From Streptomyces spiroverticillatus (GTDB lineage Bacteria; Actinomycetota; Actinomycetes; Streptomycetales; Streptomycetaceae): 64,000 nt of DNA. The stretch lies in NCBI GenBank assembly GCA_014650415.1, contig BMUX01000004.1, positions 186,001-250,000 of the forward strand. The letters run 5' to 3'. The notes beneath the pieces are model-generated. The model was not told where the DNA came from and made no database searches. It saw only the letters and a list, made by a program, of their open reading frames with translations. The position numbers were made by a program, and so were the translations under genes. Shown here in pieces: positions 20,026 through 27,872 of this stretch (position 1 is its first letter; the number at the start of each line of letters is the position of its first letter).

Positions 20026-21159
20026 CTACCGGATGCGCTGCCCGCGCTTGATGGCGCCGTTGGTCCGGCCCTCGGCGCCCATCTGCTTCCAGTTCTTCAG
20101 CATTTCCTGGCGCATCCGGGCGTCGGTCTTGGCGACGATGCGCCGGTTCTCGCGCATCAGCTTGCGCCAGCTCTCCAGCCGGCGCTCGGGCAGCGCACCG
20201 TCCTCGATCGCCGCGAGCACGGCGCAGCCCGGCTCGGAGACGTGCCCGCAGTCGTGGAAGCGGCACTCCTCGGCCAGTTCCCCGATCTCGGAGAACACCT
20301 GGCCGACCCCGGCCTCGGAGTCCCACAGCCCGACCCCGCGCAGCCCGGGGGTGTCGATGAGGACTCCCCCGCCGGGCAGCGCGAGCAGGTTGCGGGTGGT
20401 GGTGGTGTGCCGGCCCTTCCCGTCGACGTCACGGGCGGCCTGCACCTCCATCACGTCCATGCCGAGGAGGGTGTTGGCGAGGGTGGACTTGCCCGCGCCG
20501 GAGGCGCCGAGCAGCACGCTGGTGCCGTCGGCGACGACCGCCCCGAGGACGTCCAGGCCCTCCCCGGTGGTGGAGCTGACGGCGAGCACCTGGACGCCGG
20601 GGGCCGTGGTCTCGACGTCCTCGACGAGGTACGAGCGTCCGGTGGCGTCCGGGACGAGGTCCGCCTTGGTGAGGACGACCAGGGGCTGGGCCCCCGACTC
20701 CCACGCCAGGGCGAGGAAGCGCTCGATGCGGCCGAGGTCCAGCTCGACGGCGAGCGAGACCGCGATGATCGCGTGGTCGACGTTGGCGGCGAGGATCTGC
20801 CCCTCGGACCGCTGGGAGGAGGTGGACCGTACGAAAGCGGTCCTGCGCGGCAGCAGCGCACGGATCAGCCGCGGGTCACCGACGGGCTCGACGGCGGCCC
20901 AGTCGCCGGTGCAGATGATCCGCAGCGGGTCGTTCGGGGTGACCAGCGCGGTGTCGGCGCGGATCAGGCCGTCAGCGGTGACGACGTCGGCCTGTCCGCG
21001 GTCGACCCGTACGACACGGCCGGGCAGCAGGCCCTGCTCGGCGTACGGGGCGAATTCGGCCTCCCACTGCGCGTCCCAGCCGTACGGCGAGAGCGGGTGC
21101 GAGGACACGGAAGCGTTGAACGTGGAGGAAGCAGACTGCGAGAAGGCAGCAGAAGACAA
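20026..21159 (-). CDS. rsgA: Ribosome small-subunit-dependent GTPase A
   Basis: This is a circularly permuted GTPase: G4 'LTKADL' comes before G1 'GASGAGKST' and G3 'DTPGLRG'. The permuted order and the C-terminal zinc motif 'CRFHDCGHVSEPGC' identify RsgA/YjeQ, which acts in late 30S maturation. An OB-fold segment ('GRVVRVDRGQADVVTADG') precedes the G domain. The start is uncertain. I prefer the TTG at 21159 (377 residues) because AAGGG lies seven bases before it and the protein then starts 'LSSAAFSQSASST'; a GTG at 21273 in the same frame adds a low-complexity, Pro/Ser-rich 38 residues. A small open frame with a strong ribosome-binding site lies just upstream. Confidence 0.92.
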   Translation of the reverse strand: MSSAAFSQSASSTFNASVSSHPLSPYGWDAQWEAEFAPYAEQGLLPGRVVRVDRGQADVVTADGLIRADTALVTPNDPLRIICTGDWAAVEPVGDPRLIRALLPRRTAFVRSTSSQRSEGQILAANVDHAIIAVSLAVELDLGRIERFLALAWESGAQPLVVLTKADLVPDATGRSYLVEDVETTAPGVQVLAVSSTTGEGLDVLGAVVADGTSVLLGASGAGKSTLANTLLGMDVMEVQAARDVDGKGRHTTTTRNLLALPGGGVLIDTPGLRGVGLWDSEAGVGQVFSEIGELAEECRFHDCGHVSEPGCAVLAAIEDGALPERRLESWRKLMRENRRIVAKTDARMRQEMLKNWKQMGAEGRTNGAIKRGQRIR

Positions 21160-21188
21160 GGTGGGACCCTTCAAGGACGGCCCCGGCA

Positions 21189-21206
21189 CCGCGTTCACGG
21201 ACGCGG
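21189..21206 (-). promoter_or_regulatory. Small hairpin between uORF and rsgA
   Basis: CCGCGT and ACGCGG form a six-pair stem around a six-base loop, between the stop of the small upstream frame and the proposed rsgA start. On the mRNA, a CTCCTCC stretch just before it could pair with the AGGAGG site of the small frame. This is compatible with translation-dependent control, but not shown. Confidence 0.25.
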
Positions 21207-21217
21207 AAGGAGGAGAT

Positions 21218-21295
21218 TCAGCCGGAGGCCACGGAGGTGGTGGAGAGAACGAGCTTCCGAGTGCGCGCGGCACCCATGACGACGACGGCAGCCAT
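21218..21295 (-). CDS. Possible leader peptide upstream of rsgA
   Basis: A 25-codon frame starts at ATG 21295 (MAAVVVMGAARTRK...) and has a strong AGGAGGTG ribosome-binding site nine bases before it, better than any site near the rsgA start. It ends 58 bases before the proposed rsgA start. The peptide resembles no family I know. It may be a translated upstream ORF that tunes rsgA expression, or chance. Confidence 0.35.
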   Translation of the reverse strand: MAAVVVMGAARTRKLVLSTTSVASG

Positions 21296-21436
21296 CGGGC
21301 CCACCTCCTGCCTTGCTTCGACCGAATATTCCGGCAGCGCTGAGCGCCGCCGGAGAACGAGGTGAACCATAACCACGTTCTCCGTCGGCGCGCCAGCGTT
21401 TATTTCACGGGGTCTGCTGTTTCACGGGGTCTGTGC

Positions 21437-22648
21437 TCACCGGTGGCTGATGCTGTAGTTCCCGCTGCCGACCTTGTCGTGCGACCCGCCCGCCGGGCAG
21501 ACGCCCGAGGTGGCGTGGCCGCCGTAGGCCAGGCCCTGGCACTTGCGGCACCAGCGCCAGTTGTCCTGCTGGCCCGGCGCGTTGCCGGCCGAGAACTGCA
21601 GGCTGTAGTTGCCGCTGCCGGTCTTGTCGTGCGCCCCGCCGGCCGGGCAGACCGGGCCGGGGTTGCCGCCGAAGTGCAGGCCCTGGCACTTGCGGCACCA
21701 GCGCCAGTCGCGCTGCCAGCCGGGGGTGTTCGTCATGTTGTGGGCAAGGACGTAGTTGCCGCTGCCGGCCTTGGTGTGGGCGCCGCCCGCCGGGCAGACG
21801 GGGTTCGGGTTGCCGCCGAAGAACATGCCCTCGCACTTGCTGCACCAGCGCCAGTCGGCCTGGTGCGGGTAGAGCGCACGGGCGCCGTTGATGTCGTCGG
21901 CGGTCAGGGCGCGCTTGGTGAAGTTGGCGGAGACGGTCGGGAACATGACCGAGCCCGCGACGCCGGAGTGCCCGAGGCCGATGATGTGGCCGATTTCGTG
22001 CAGGGCGACGGTCTCGACGTCGAAGCCGTTCGCGACCGCGCCGATGGTCCACAGGTGCTCGGTGTCGTCGAAGTGCACCGGCTTCGGCAGGGAGTTGGTG
22101 ACGACGGAGCAGCCGGGCGGGAAGTCGGCGTGGGCGAGGACGCCGCCGACCATGCTGTGGTCGGGGTCGTTGGCCGGACGCCAGCCGACCCGGATGTCGG
22201 GCGCGGACACGGTGGAGACCTCGGCGAAGGTCAGCGGGATCACCGAGGACCAGGTCCGGAAAGCGTTCCGGACGGCGATGAATTCGTCCGCGCAGTCGGC
22301 CGTTCCGGTGTCAAGGGCGAATTTCAGGCTCCATTTGTTCCAGGAGCACTGGGTGGCGAAGTCGATTCCGTGATCGAGGTCGGGCAGCGCGCAACGCGAT
22401 TGCGTCATGGCCTGCTGGGTGGAATCGTCGAAGATCCCGGTCTCCGGTACGTTGTTGAAGCTCTGGTACTTCTGAAGCGCGGCGGACGTCTGGTCGTCCA
22501 GCTCTTCGGGCTGGTAGGCGGCCTCTTCCAGATAGCCGAAGCGCACCAGGAAATTCTGGACGAGTTCGAGCCCCGGACTGCTCTCGCCGGTCTTCGTCGG
22601 CTGGACGGCGGCTATTCCCGCAAAGGGCGTGACGGATTCCTTGGCCAT
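21437..22648 (-). CDS. Matrixin-type metalloprotease with three C-terminal Cys-rich repeats
   Basis: The protein has 403 residues. Residues 25-82 are a peptidoglycan-binding-like domain as in matrix metalloprotease propeptides. It ends in SRCALPD with C86, which resembles the PRCGxPD cysteine switch. The catalytic domain (about 100-260) has HEIGHIIGLGH (H217, E218, H221, H227) and a Met-turn SVMFPT (M235). Three repeats follow at about 266-304, 315-353 and 364-402, each W-R-W-C-x2-C ... G-G ... C-P-A-G-G-x-H ... G-S-G-N-Y, with three Cys and one His suited to bind zinc. The ATG has a GGGGGAAG site. No signal peptide is visible, which is odd for such an enzyme. Substrate unknown. Confidence 0.82.
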   Translation of the reverse strand: MAKESVTPFAGIAAVQPTKTGESSPGLELVQNFLVRFGYLEEAAYQPEELDDQTSAALQKYQSFNNVPETGIFDDSTQQAMTQSRCALPDLDHGIDFATQCSWNKWSLKFALDTGTADCADEFIAVRNAFRTWSSVIPLTFAEVSTVSAPDIRVGWRPANDPDHSMVGGVLAHADFPPGCSVVTNSLPKPVHFDDTEHLWTIGAVANGFDVETVALHEIGHIIGLGHSGVAGSVMFPTVSANFTKRALTADDINGARALYPHQADWRWCSKCEGMFFGGNPNPVCPAGGAHTKAGSGNYVLAHNMTNTPGWQRDWRWCRKCQGLHFGGNPGPVCPAGGAHDKTGSGNYSLQFSAGNAPGQQDNWRWCRKCQGLAYGGHATSGVCPAGGSHDKVGSGNYSISHR

Positions 22649-22760
22649 GACTTCCCCCTGTGGGTGCAGGCCTGTTGCTTTCCGAGTTCTGCTCGCTGGA
22701 TTCGGAAAATACTCCGCTGGGGCGGGGGGTCAACGGGCGCACACGGAATGACGAGAAGAA

Positions 22761-23363
22761 TTACGCACGCCCGTCGGAGCGGGCCCCCTCGGAGTGCGCC
22801 CCGCCGGAACGGGCCTCCTCGGAGTGCGCCCCGCCGCGCGCCCGGCGGTGGGCGGCGACGCGCTCGCGCGTGGCGCAGCGCCGGGAGCAGTAGCGGCGCT
22901 CGGGCCCGCTGCCGTGGGCGAGGTAGACGTGCGGGCAGGACGGGGAGGCGCAGAGCCCGCCCGGGGGTGCCTGCCGGTCCCAGAGCAGCACGGTCAGGGC
23001 GAGCACGGACGACGCGAGGAACCACTCGCCCCACGGCGCTTCGTCGTCGCTGTCCAGATGCGGATGCCACCCGACGGCTCCCTCGTGCGAGGTGAGCCGC
23101 AACCGCCCCTGCACCCCACCCAGCAGTCCGTTGAGCACGGCCGCCGCACTGTCGACGTCGCTCGCGGCGAACACCTCCCGCAGCAGCAGGGCCGCCGCCC
23201 GCAACTCCTCGAGATCCCCCTCCCCCAGTCCGAGCGGCTCCAACTCCCCGTACTCCACGAGCACTTCACCCACAGCCTTGACCGCGTCCGCCCCCACCCC
23301 CCTCTGCTCGCACAGCACATTGATCAGGGCCACGGTCCGCCGGGCGGTGTCCATCGACAACAT
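22761..23363 (-). CDS. CGNR zinc-finger (ABATE-type) regulator
   Basis: The protein has about 200 residues. The N-terminal two thirds resemble the stress-induced ABATE domain ('ALINVLCEQ', 'LREVFAASDVDSAAAVLNGLL'). The C-terminal zinc finger reads C-A-S-P-S-C ... C-S-R-R-C-A-T-R-E-R-V-A-A-H-R-R-A-R, the CGNR finger in which the name-giving CGNR has become CATR. The tail 'AHSEEARSGGAHSEGARS' comes from a 30-bp tandem duplication at 22775-22834. The ATG at 23363 is preceded by GGTGGG; 23381 and 23354 are alternatives. It is divergent from an MFS exporter and likely controls it through the palindrome between them. Confidence 0.8.
   Translation of the reverse strand: MLSMDTARRTVALINVLCEQRGVGADAVKAVGEVLVEYGELEPLGLGEGDLEELRAAALLLREVFAASDVDSAAAVLNGLLGGVQGRLRLTSHEGAVGWHPHLDSDDEAPWGEWFLASSVLALTVLLWDRQAPPGGLCASPSCPHVYLAHGSGPERRYCSRRCATRERVAAHRRARGGAHSEEARSGGAHSEGARSDGRA
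22775..22834. repeat. Two tandem 30-bp units in the 3' end of the CGNR gene
   Basis: The units at 22775-22804 and 22805-22834 differ at two positions. They encode a ten-residue repeat at the C-terminus of the regulator (GGAHSE.ARS type) and are in frame. Confidence 0.75.
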
Positions 23364-23370
23364 CCGCCCA

Positions 23371-23411
23371 CCGTAACGCAACTGGCACAGCTTTCCGTTA
23401 CCTGCGTAACG
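23371..23411. promoter_or_regulatory. Palindromic operator between the CGNR regulator and the MFS gene
   Basis: CGTTAC-CTGC-GTAACG (23396-23411) is a perfect 6-bp-arm palindrome, and a further CGTAACG half-site lies at 23372-23378. Only 56 bases separate the two divergent starts, so the site must overlap both promoters. This is the usual place for an autoregulating repressor of a linked exporter. Confidence 0.5.
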
Positions 23412-23419
23412 TCCGGCCC

Positions 23420-24586
23420 ATGCCGAAGCGTTACTCCCCCGCTCTCTACGTCACCGGATCGACCCTCGCCCGCACCGGTGACGAGATGTCGGGCCCCGCC
23501 CTGCTCCTCCTCGCGCTCGCCGTCACGGGATCCGCGTCGGCCGCCTCGTCCCTGCTGGCGGCGCTGACGGTCGCGGCGGCACTGGGCGGCCCCCTGTTCG
23601 GAACGCTCCTCGACCGGTCCCGCCACCCCGGCCGCCTCCTCGCCGCCTCCCTCGCGCTCTACGCGACGGGCCTCCTCCTGGTCCTCCTCACCCTGGGCCG
23701 CACCCCCACCCCCCTCACCCTCCTGCTCGCCCTTGCCACCGGCCTGCTCGGACCGGCCCTCTCGGGCGGCTGGACCTCCCAACTCCCCCACTCCGTCAGC
23801 GAGTCGCACCTCCCCCGGGCGAACGCCCTGGACGCCATGACCTTCGACGCGGCGAGCCTCGCGGGCCCCGCCCTGGCGGCCGGGGTCACAGCCCTGGCCG
23901 GCCCGGACACGGGGATGGTGGCCTCGGCCGCACTCATCGCAGCGGCGCTCCCCGCAGCCTGGCGCCTCCCCGCACCCGCACCCCGTACGAAGAACCACCC
24001 CACCCCGCTCTCCACCCTCTCCGCCGGATTCCGCATCCTCGTACGCCGCCGAGCCCTCGCCCGGGCAACGGCCGCATCCGTGCTCTCCTGCGCGGGCGAG
24101 GGGATGTTCATCGCGACGACCCCCCTGCTCGGCGCACTCGCCCTGGGCGGCGCCCACTACGGCACACTCCTCCTGACCGTGTCGGCCGTCGCCGCCCTGA
24201 CCGCCAACGCACTCCTCGCCACCCGCCCGCACCTCGTCCGCCCCGACTCCGCACTCACCGCGAGCACGGGCGCCCTCACGGCGGCGATGCTGCTGGCCGC
24301 GACGACGCACCCCGCGCTCCTGGTCTTCGCCGCGGTCCTGACCGGACTGGCGACGGGCCCCCAGCTCACGGCGCTGTTCGCGATACGTCACCGGGAGGCG
24401 CCGGAGCGACTGCGCGGCCAGGTGTTCACGACCGGGGCCAGCCTGAAGATCACCGGTTTCGCGCTGGGCGCGGCACTCGCGGGCCCGCTGGCGGTGCGGT
24501 CCGTCCCGGCGGCGCTGCTGGCGGCCGCCGGGTTCCAGACCCTGGCAGTGCTGGTCTGCCGGTACGTACGGGTGGATCAGAGGTGA
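23420..24586 (+). CDS. MFS transporter
   Basis: The 388-residue protein has about 12 hydrophobic segments. The loop between segments 2 and 3 has the MFS motif A form 'GTLLDRSRHPGRLL'. The first half contains 'GPALSGGWTSQLPHSV', similar to enterobactin-exporter-like (MFS_3) proteins. It is divergent from a CGNR regulator with a palindrome between them. The stop overlaps the convergent neighbour by ten bases. Substrate unknown; drug or metabolite export is likely for the family. Confidence 0.88.
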   Translation: MPKRYSPALYVTGSTLARTGDEMSGPALLLLALAVTGSASAASSLLAALTVAAALGGPLFGTLLDRSRHPGRLLAASLALYATGLLLVLLTLGRTPTPLTLLLALATGLLGPALSGGWTSQLPHSVSESHLPRANALDAMTFDAASLAGPALAAGVTALAGPDTGMVASAALIAAALPAAWRLPAPAPRTKNHPTPLSTLSAGFRILVRRRALARATAASVLSCAGEGMFIATTPLLGALALGGAHYGTLLLTVSAVAALTANALLATRPHLVRPDSALTASTGALTAAMLLAATTHPALLVFAAVLTGLATGPQLTALFAIRHREAPERLRGQVFTTGASLKITGFALGAALAGPLAVRSVPAALLAAAGFQTLAVLVCRYVRVDQR

Positions 24587-25329
24587 CGGGTGAGGACCTG
24601 GGCGACCATGTCGAGGGCGGCGTGCAGTTCGAGCAGTTCGTGCGGCTGGAGCGCGGGGTCCAGCTGGGGGCTCGCGGAGGACAGCGTGATCCGCTTGTCG
24701 CCCTCGCCGACCTCCACCCGTACGTCGACGGCCGTGCCATCGGGCAGGGCGAGGCTGATCGTGGCGGCGGTGGGCATGGGCCGCAGGAAGGTGATCTCGG
24801 AGTCGGACCGCTGAATCTGGGCGGCAAGCTCACGGGCGGTGTTGCGGGACGCCCGATGCAGGTGCGAGTAATGCAGCGCGACCTGAAGGAAGTCGGAGAG
24901 CTCCTCCGCCGTCTCCAGCCGGTCCGCGCCGGGCAGATCATCGATCAGAAGAGCAGCCAGGCTTCGGTACGCACGGGCCATCTGCCAGGCCACGGTCGAC
25001 AGCGGCCCCGGATCGGCCACGTCGTCGATCGCGGGCCACACGGCGTCGTGCGCCGCACGGGCCGCCTGCTCGGCGGCGTCCGCGGTCAGGAGGTCGGGCC
25101 GGGGGGCGGGAACGGCGTCGCAGTCGTTCCAGTCGATACCGCGCTCCTTGAGCACGGCATAGACCTCGTCGCGGGAAACCGCACCGCCCGACGCGTCGGC
25201 GAGCTCACCGGCACTACGGGTGCCGGTCCGCCAGGCGGCCTCGATGAGGTCGGCACGGTCGTCACCGGAACCGTGCGCCAAGGCATGCAGGGCATCCAAC
25301 CGGGGACCTTGTGTCTCGTATGCGCTCAT
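24577..25329 (-). CDS. Conserved hypothetical protein, 250 aa
   Basis: I do not recognise a named family. The N-terminus (about 10-75) looks like a helical or winged-helix region ('DLIEAAWRTGTRSAGELADASGGAVSRDEVYAVLKERG', quoted in part), so DNA binding is possible. The middle is alpha-helical ('STVAWQMARAYRSLAALLIDDL', in part), and the C-terminus has beta-rich text 'ATISLALPDGTAVDVRVEVGEGDKRITLS' (in part). It is soluble with no signal peptide. The start at 25329 is the first ATG before the conserved region. It converges on the MFS gene with a 10-base overlap. Confidence 0.7.
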   Translation of the reverse strand: MSAYETQGPRLDALHALAHGSGDDRADLIEAAWRTGTRSAGELADASGGAVSRDEVYAVLKERGIDWNDCDAVPAPRPDLLTADAAEQAARAAHDAVWPAIDDVADPGPLSTVAWQMARAYRSLAALLIDDLPGADRLETAEELSDFLQVALHYSHLHRASRNTARELAAQIQRSDSEITFLRPMPTAATISLALPDGTAVDVRVEVGEGDKRITLSSASPQLDPALQPHELLELHAALDMVAQVLTRHL

Positions 25330-25379
25330 ACCGGTCAAGGTAGGGCGTACGGGGTGCCCGACACGGCACCACCACACCA

Positions 25380-25601
25380 CGGGCCCCCGGGTGGCGGGGG
25401 GATGGCTGTCCATCCAGGGGCGCGGGGCTGTGTCCATTTGCGGCTCCGCCGCGCGGGCGCGACCAGCCACGACCTTCCTGCACGGAACCGTCCCATTGCC
25501 CCGCGGGTTTAGGTGAAGGGGCGGGGCCGGGGCGAAACCCGGGGGTCCGGGGGCAGAGCCCCCGGCAGGAACAGCAACCACCCACCACCCCGCACAGAAA
25601 C
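25380..25601. repeat. Streptomyces-type intergenic repeat with terminator hairpin
   Basis: This GC-rich intergenic text ('gcggctccgccgcg', 'gcgcgaccagccacgac') is of a kind scattered through many Streptomyces genomes. At 25547-25565 a stem CCGGGGG / CCCCCGG with a short loop lies downstream of dhbC and is the likely terminator for that minus-strand unit. No gene is supported in the interval. Confidence 0.6.
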
Positions 25602-26873
25602 CTAGTCCGCCCCCACCGCATGCAGAAACGTCCGGAACTTCGCCCCCGTCTCCGCCGTCTCCGCCTCCGGCTCGGACGCCGCGACCACCCCCGCCCCCGC
25701 ATACAGCCTCAGTGTCCGCCCCTCCGCCTCCGCGCACCGGATCGTGACGACCCACTCGCCGTCCCCGTCCGCGTCCCCCCACCCGATCATCCCGGTGAAG
25801 AACCCCCGGTCGAACGGCTCGGTCTCCGCGATGACCTGACGCGCCGTCAGTGTCGGCGTCCCGCACACCGCCGGCGTCGGATGCAGCGCCGACGCCAGCT
25901 CCAACGCACTCGCCGCCCCCTCCTCCGGCAGAACGCCCGTGACCGTCGTCGACAGATGCCACATCGTCGCCGTCCGGATCAGCGTCGGCTTGGCCGGCAC
26001 GTCCAGACTCACGCAGAACGGCGCCAGCGCCCCGTGCACCGCATCCACCACCACCGCATGCTCATGGAGATCCTTCGCGGAGGCGAGCAGGGCCGCGGCC
26101 CGCCGCACGTCCTCCGCCAGGTCCGCGCTCCGCGGCGTGGACCCCGCCAGCGGGTTGGCGACGACCTTGTTCCCCCGCCGGGACACCAGCAGCTCAGGGC
26201 TGGCCCCGATGAGCGTCCGCCCGGCACCGGTCCGGACCTCTCCCTCGACCCCCGTGGGCAGCGCAAACGTATAGCCCGACGGATCCCGCCGCGCCAGCCG
26301 CTGCAACATCACGGGCAGATCCAGCGGCGCGTCCGCCGTCATCTCCAGGGTCCGCGCCAGCACGACCTTGCTGAACTCCCCCCGCCACATCCGGTCCACG
26401 ACGGCGGCGACCCCGGCCCCGTACACCTCGGGCTCGGGAACCGGCCGTACGTCCCACTCCACAGCAGCGGGCAGATCCGCCGGCAGCGCGATCAGCGGAT
26501 CGTTCGCCAGCGGCGGCGCGTCCTGCACGAACTCCGGGACCGCCAGCGCGGCGGGCGCGCTCTGGTCGAAGGGCACGGCACCGATGACGACCGGCCGGCT
26601 CTGCCCGTCCCGCCGCGCGGCGGCCAGCGTCTCGGCCACCCGCTCGCTCAACGGCGTTTCCCCGTGCGGCACTTCACGCGCCGGCCCGTCGGACAGCAGC
26701 GTCCGGGTGGGCGTGGCGAGGAACCGCGCACCGGGGGTGTAGGCATCCAGCAGCGCGGTGGCGGCACCCACGGCGGGGTGTGCGACCTCAGCGGTACGGC
26801 TGCCACGCGGAGCGGGTACGGAATCGGCAAGTGCGGCGGTGGCGACTTCGGGGGCCGTCGACACGGTGTCCAC
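25602..26873 (-). CDS. dhbC: Isochorismate synthase
   Basis: This is a chorismate-utilising enzyme of 423 residues, matching the EntC/DhbC group. Family blocks include '[12 protein letters not shown]', '[26 protein letters not shown]', '[12 protein letters not shown]', '[11 protein letters not shown]' and '[12 protein letters not shown]'. It converts chorismate to isochorismate, the first step to 2,3-dihydroxybenzoate. It lies 72 bases downstream of dhbA, whose promoter carries an iron box, so it should be induced by iron limitation. The isochorismatase that would act between the two enzymes is not in the window. Confidence 0.92.
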   Translation of the reverse strand: MDTVSTAPEVATAALADSVPAPRGSRTAEVAHPAVGAATALLDAYTPGARFLATPTRTLLSDGPAREVPHGETPLSERVAETLAAARRDGQSRPVVIGAVPFDQSAPAALAVPEFVQDAPPLANDPLIALPADLPAAVEWDVRPVPEPEVYGAGVAAVVDRMWRGEFSKVVLARTLEMTADAPLDLPVMLQRLARRDPSGYTFALPTGVEGEVRTGAGRTLIGASPELLVSRRGNKVVANPLAGSTPRSADLAEDVRRAAALLASAKDLHEHAVVVDAVHGALAPFCVSLDVPAKPTLIRTATMWHLSTTVTGVLPEEGAASALELASALHPTPAVCGTPTLTARQVIAETEPFDRGFFTGMIGWGDADGDGEWVVTIRCAEAEGRTLRLYAGAGVVAASEPEAETAETGAKFRTFLHAVGAD

Positions 26874-26945
26874 GGGTTCTCCAATGCTCGTGAGGATGTG
26901 GGGGCGGAGCCAGAGAAGGCGTATCCGGAAGGGGAAGGGGGACGA

Positions 26946-27773
26946 TCAGCGCAGGGTCGCGCCGCCGTCGACGTAGATGTCCTGCATGGTGATGTGGCGT
27001 GCCCGGTCGGACGCCAGGAAGAGCACAGCGTCCGCGATGTCCTCGGGCTGGGCGATCCTCCCGAGCGGTATGCCGTTCTTGTACGAGGCCAAGTCGCCGT
27101 CGATCAGGGAGCGTTCGGCGTCGACCCGCCCCTCCCCCATGCCGCGCAGCATGGGCGTGTCGGTGGAGCCGGGTGCGACGACGTTGCACCGCACACCACT
27201 GCGGGCGACTTCGAGGCCCAGGCACTTGGTGAACATGGCGGCGGCGGCCTTGGACGCCGCGTAGGCGGCCATGCCGGTGCGGGGTATCCCGGCGGCGTTG
27301 GAGGCGACGGTGACGACGCAACCCTTGCGGCGCTCCGCCATGCGGGCGGCGGCGGCCCGGGAGGTGTGGAAGACGCCGGTGGTGTTGACGGCGAAGGTGT
27401 CGGCCCAGTCCTGGTCGGTGAGTTCGGTGGCCGGGGAGATCCGGAGGATTCCGGCGACGTTCACCAGCAGGTCGAGCGGCCCGAGTTCGTCCTCGACCCG
27501 GGCGACGACCGCGTCCACGGCCGCCGCGTCGGTGACGTCGAGCGGGTACGCCACCACCTTCCCGGCGCCCGGTTCGGCCGCCAGTGCCTCGACGCCCTCC
27601 GGGGTCCGGTCGGTCGCGGCGACGGTCGCCCCGCGCGCTGCCAGGGCCCGCACCACCGCTTCACCGATGCCCTGCCCCGCCCCGGTGACGAGCGCGACCC
27701 GGCCGGCGAATTCGCCGTGGCCCGCGAACTCGCCCGGTGCGGACGGTGATTGCGACGGTATGTGCTCAGGCAT
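26946..27773 (-). CDS. dhbA: 2,3-dihydro-2,3-dihydroxybenzoate dehydrogenase
   Basis: This short-chain dehydrogenase of 275 residues has the NAD site TGAGQGIG, the 'NVAGI' block and the catalytic Y-A-A-S-K with Ser in 'VASNAAG'. The text '[16 protein letters not shown]' and 'GSTDTPM' is characteristic of EntA/DhbA. It oxidises 2,3-dihydro-DHB to 2,3-dihydroxybenzoate. It is the first gene of a dhbA-dhbC pair, and an almost perfect iron box lies 23-41 bases before its ATG. The first 22 residues are an unconserved Pro/Ser-rich lead and an internal start is possible. Confidence 0.92.
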   Translation of the reverse strand: MPEHIPSQSPSAPGEFAGHGEFAGRVALVTGAGQGIGEAVVRALAARGATVAATDRTPEGVEALAAEPGAGKVVAYPLDVTDAAAVDAVVARVEDELGPLDLLVNVAGILRISPATELTDQDWADTFAVNTTGVFHTSRAAAARMAERRKGCVVTVASNAAGIPRTGMAAYAASKAAAAMFTKCLGLEVARSGVRCNVVAPGSTDTPMLRGMGEGRVDAERSLIDGDLASYKNGIPLGRIAQPEDIADAVLFLASDRARHITMQDIYVDGGATLR

Positions 27774-27795
27774 GCAAAGTCCTCCCGGGTTTTGT

Positions 27796-27814
27796 TAGGT
27801 GAGCCTAACCTAAC
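27796..27814. promoter_or_regulatory. Iron box (DmdR/IdeR type) for dhbA-dhbC
   Basis: TTAGGTGAGCCTAACCTAA is a 19-bp near-perfect palindrome that departs from the consensus TTAGGTTAGGCTAACCTAA at only two positions. It lies just upstream of dhbA on the minus strand. In Streptomyces such sites bind the iron-loaded repressor DmdR1, so dhbA and dhbC should be switched on when iron is scarce. Confidence 0.9.
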
Positions 27815-27853
27815 GCACGATGAAGATCGACAACACCGGGGGTCCCGCAAAAC

Positions 27854-27872
27854 TTAGGCTAGCCTCACCTTA
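27854..27872. promoter_or_regulatory. Second iron box, for the FecCD gene
   Basis: TTAGGCTAGCCTCACCTTA is a 19-bp imperfect iron box. Its last base is the A of the first possible ATG of the permease gene, so either that mRNA is leaderless or the true start is further in. The two iron boxes are 39 bases apart and serve the divergent genes. Confidence 0.85.

Noticed and set aside
21403..21433. Direct repeat TTTCACGGGGTCTG, two copies 17 bases apart
   Set aside because: Only two copies just after the metalloprotease stop, with no partner elsewhere in the window; too little to call an attachment site or mobile element.
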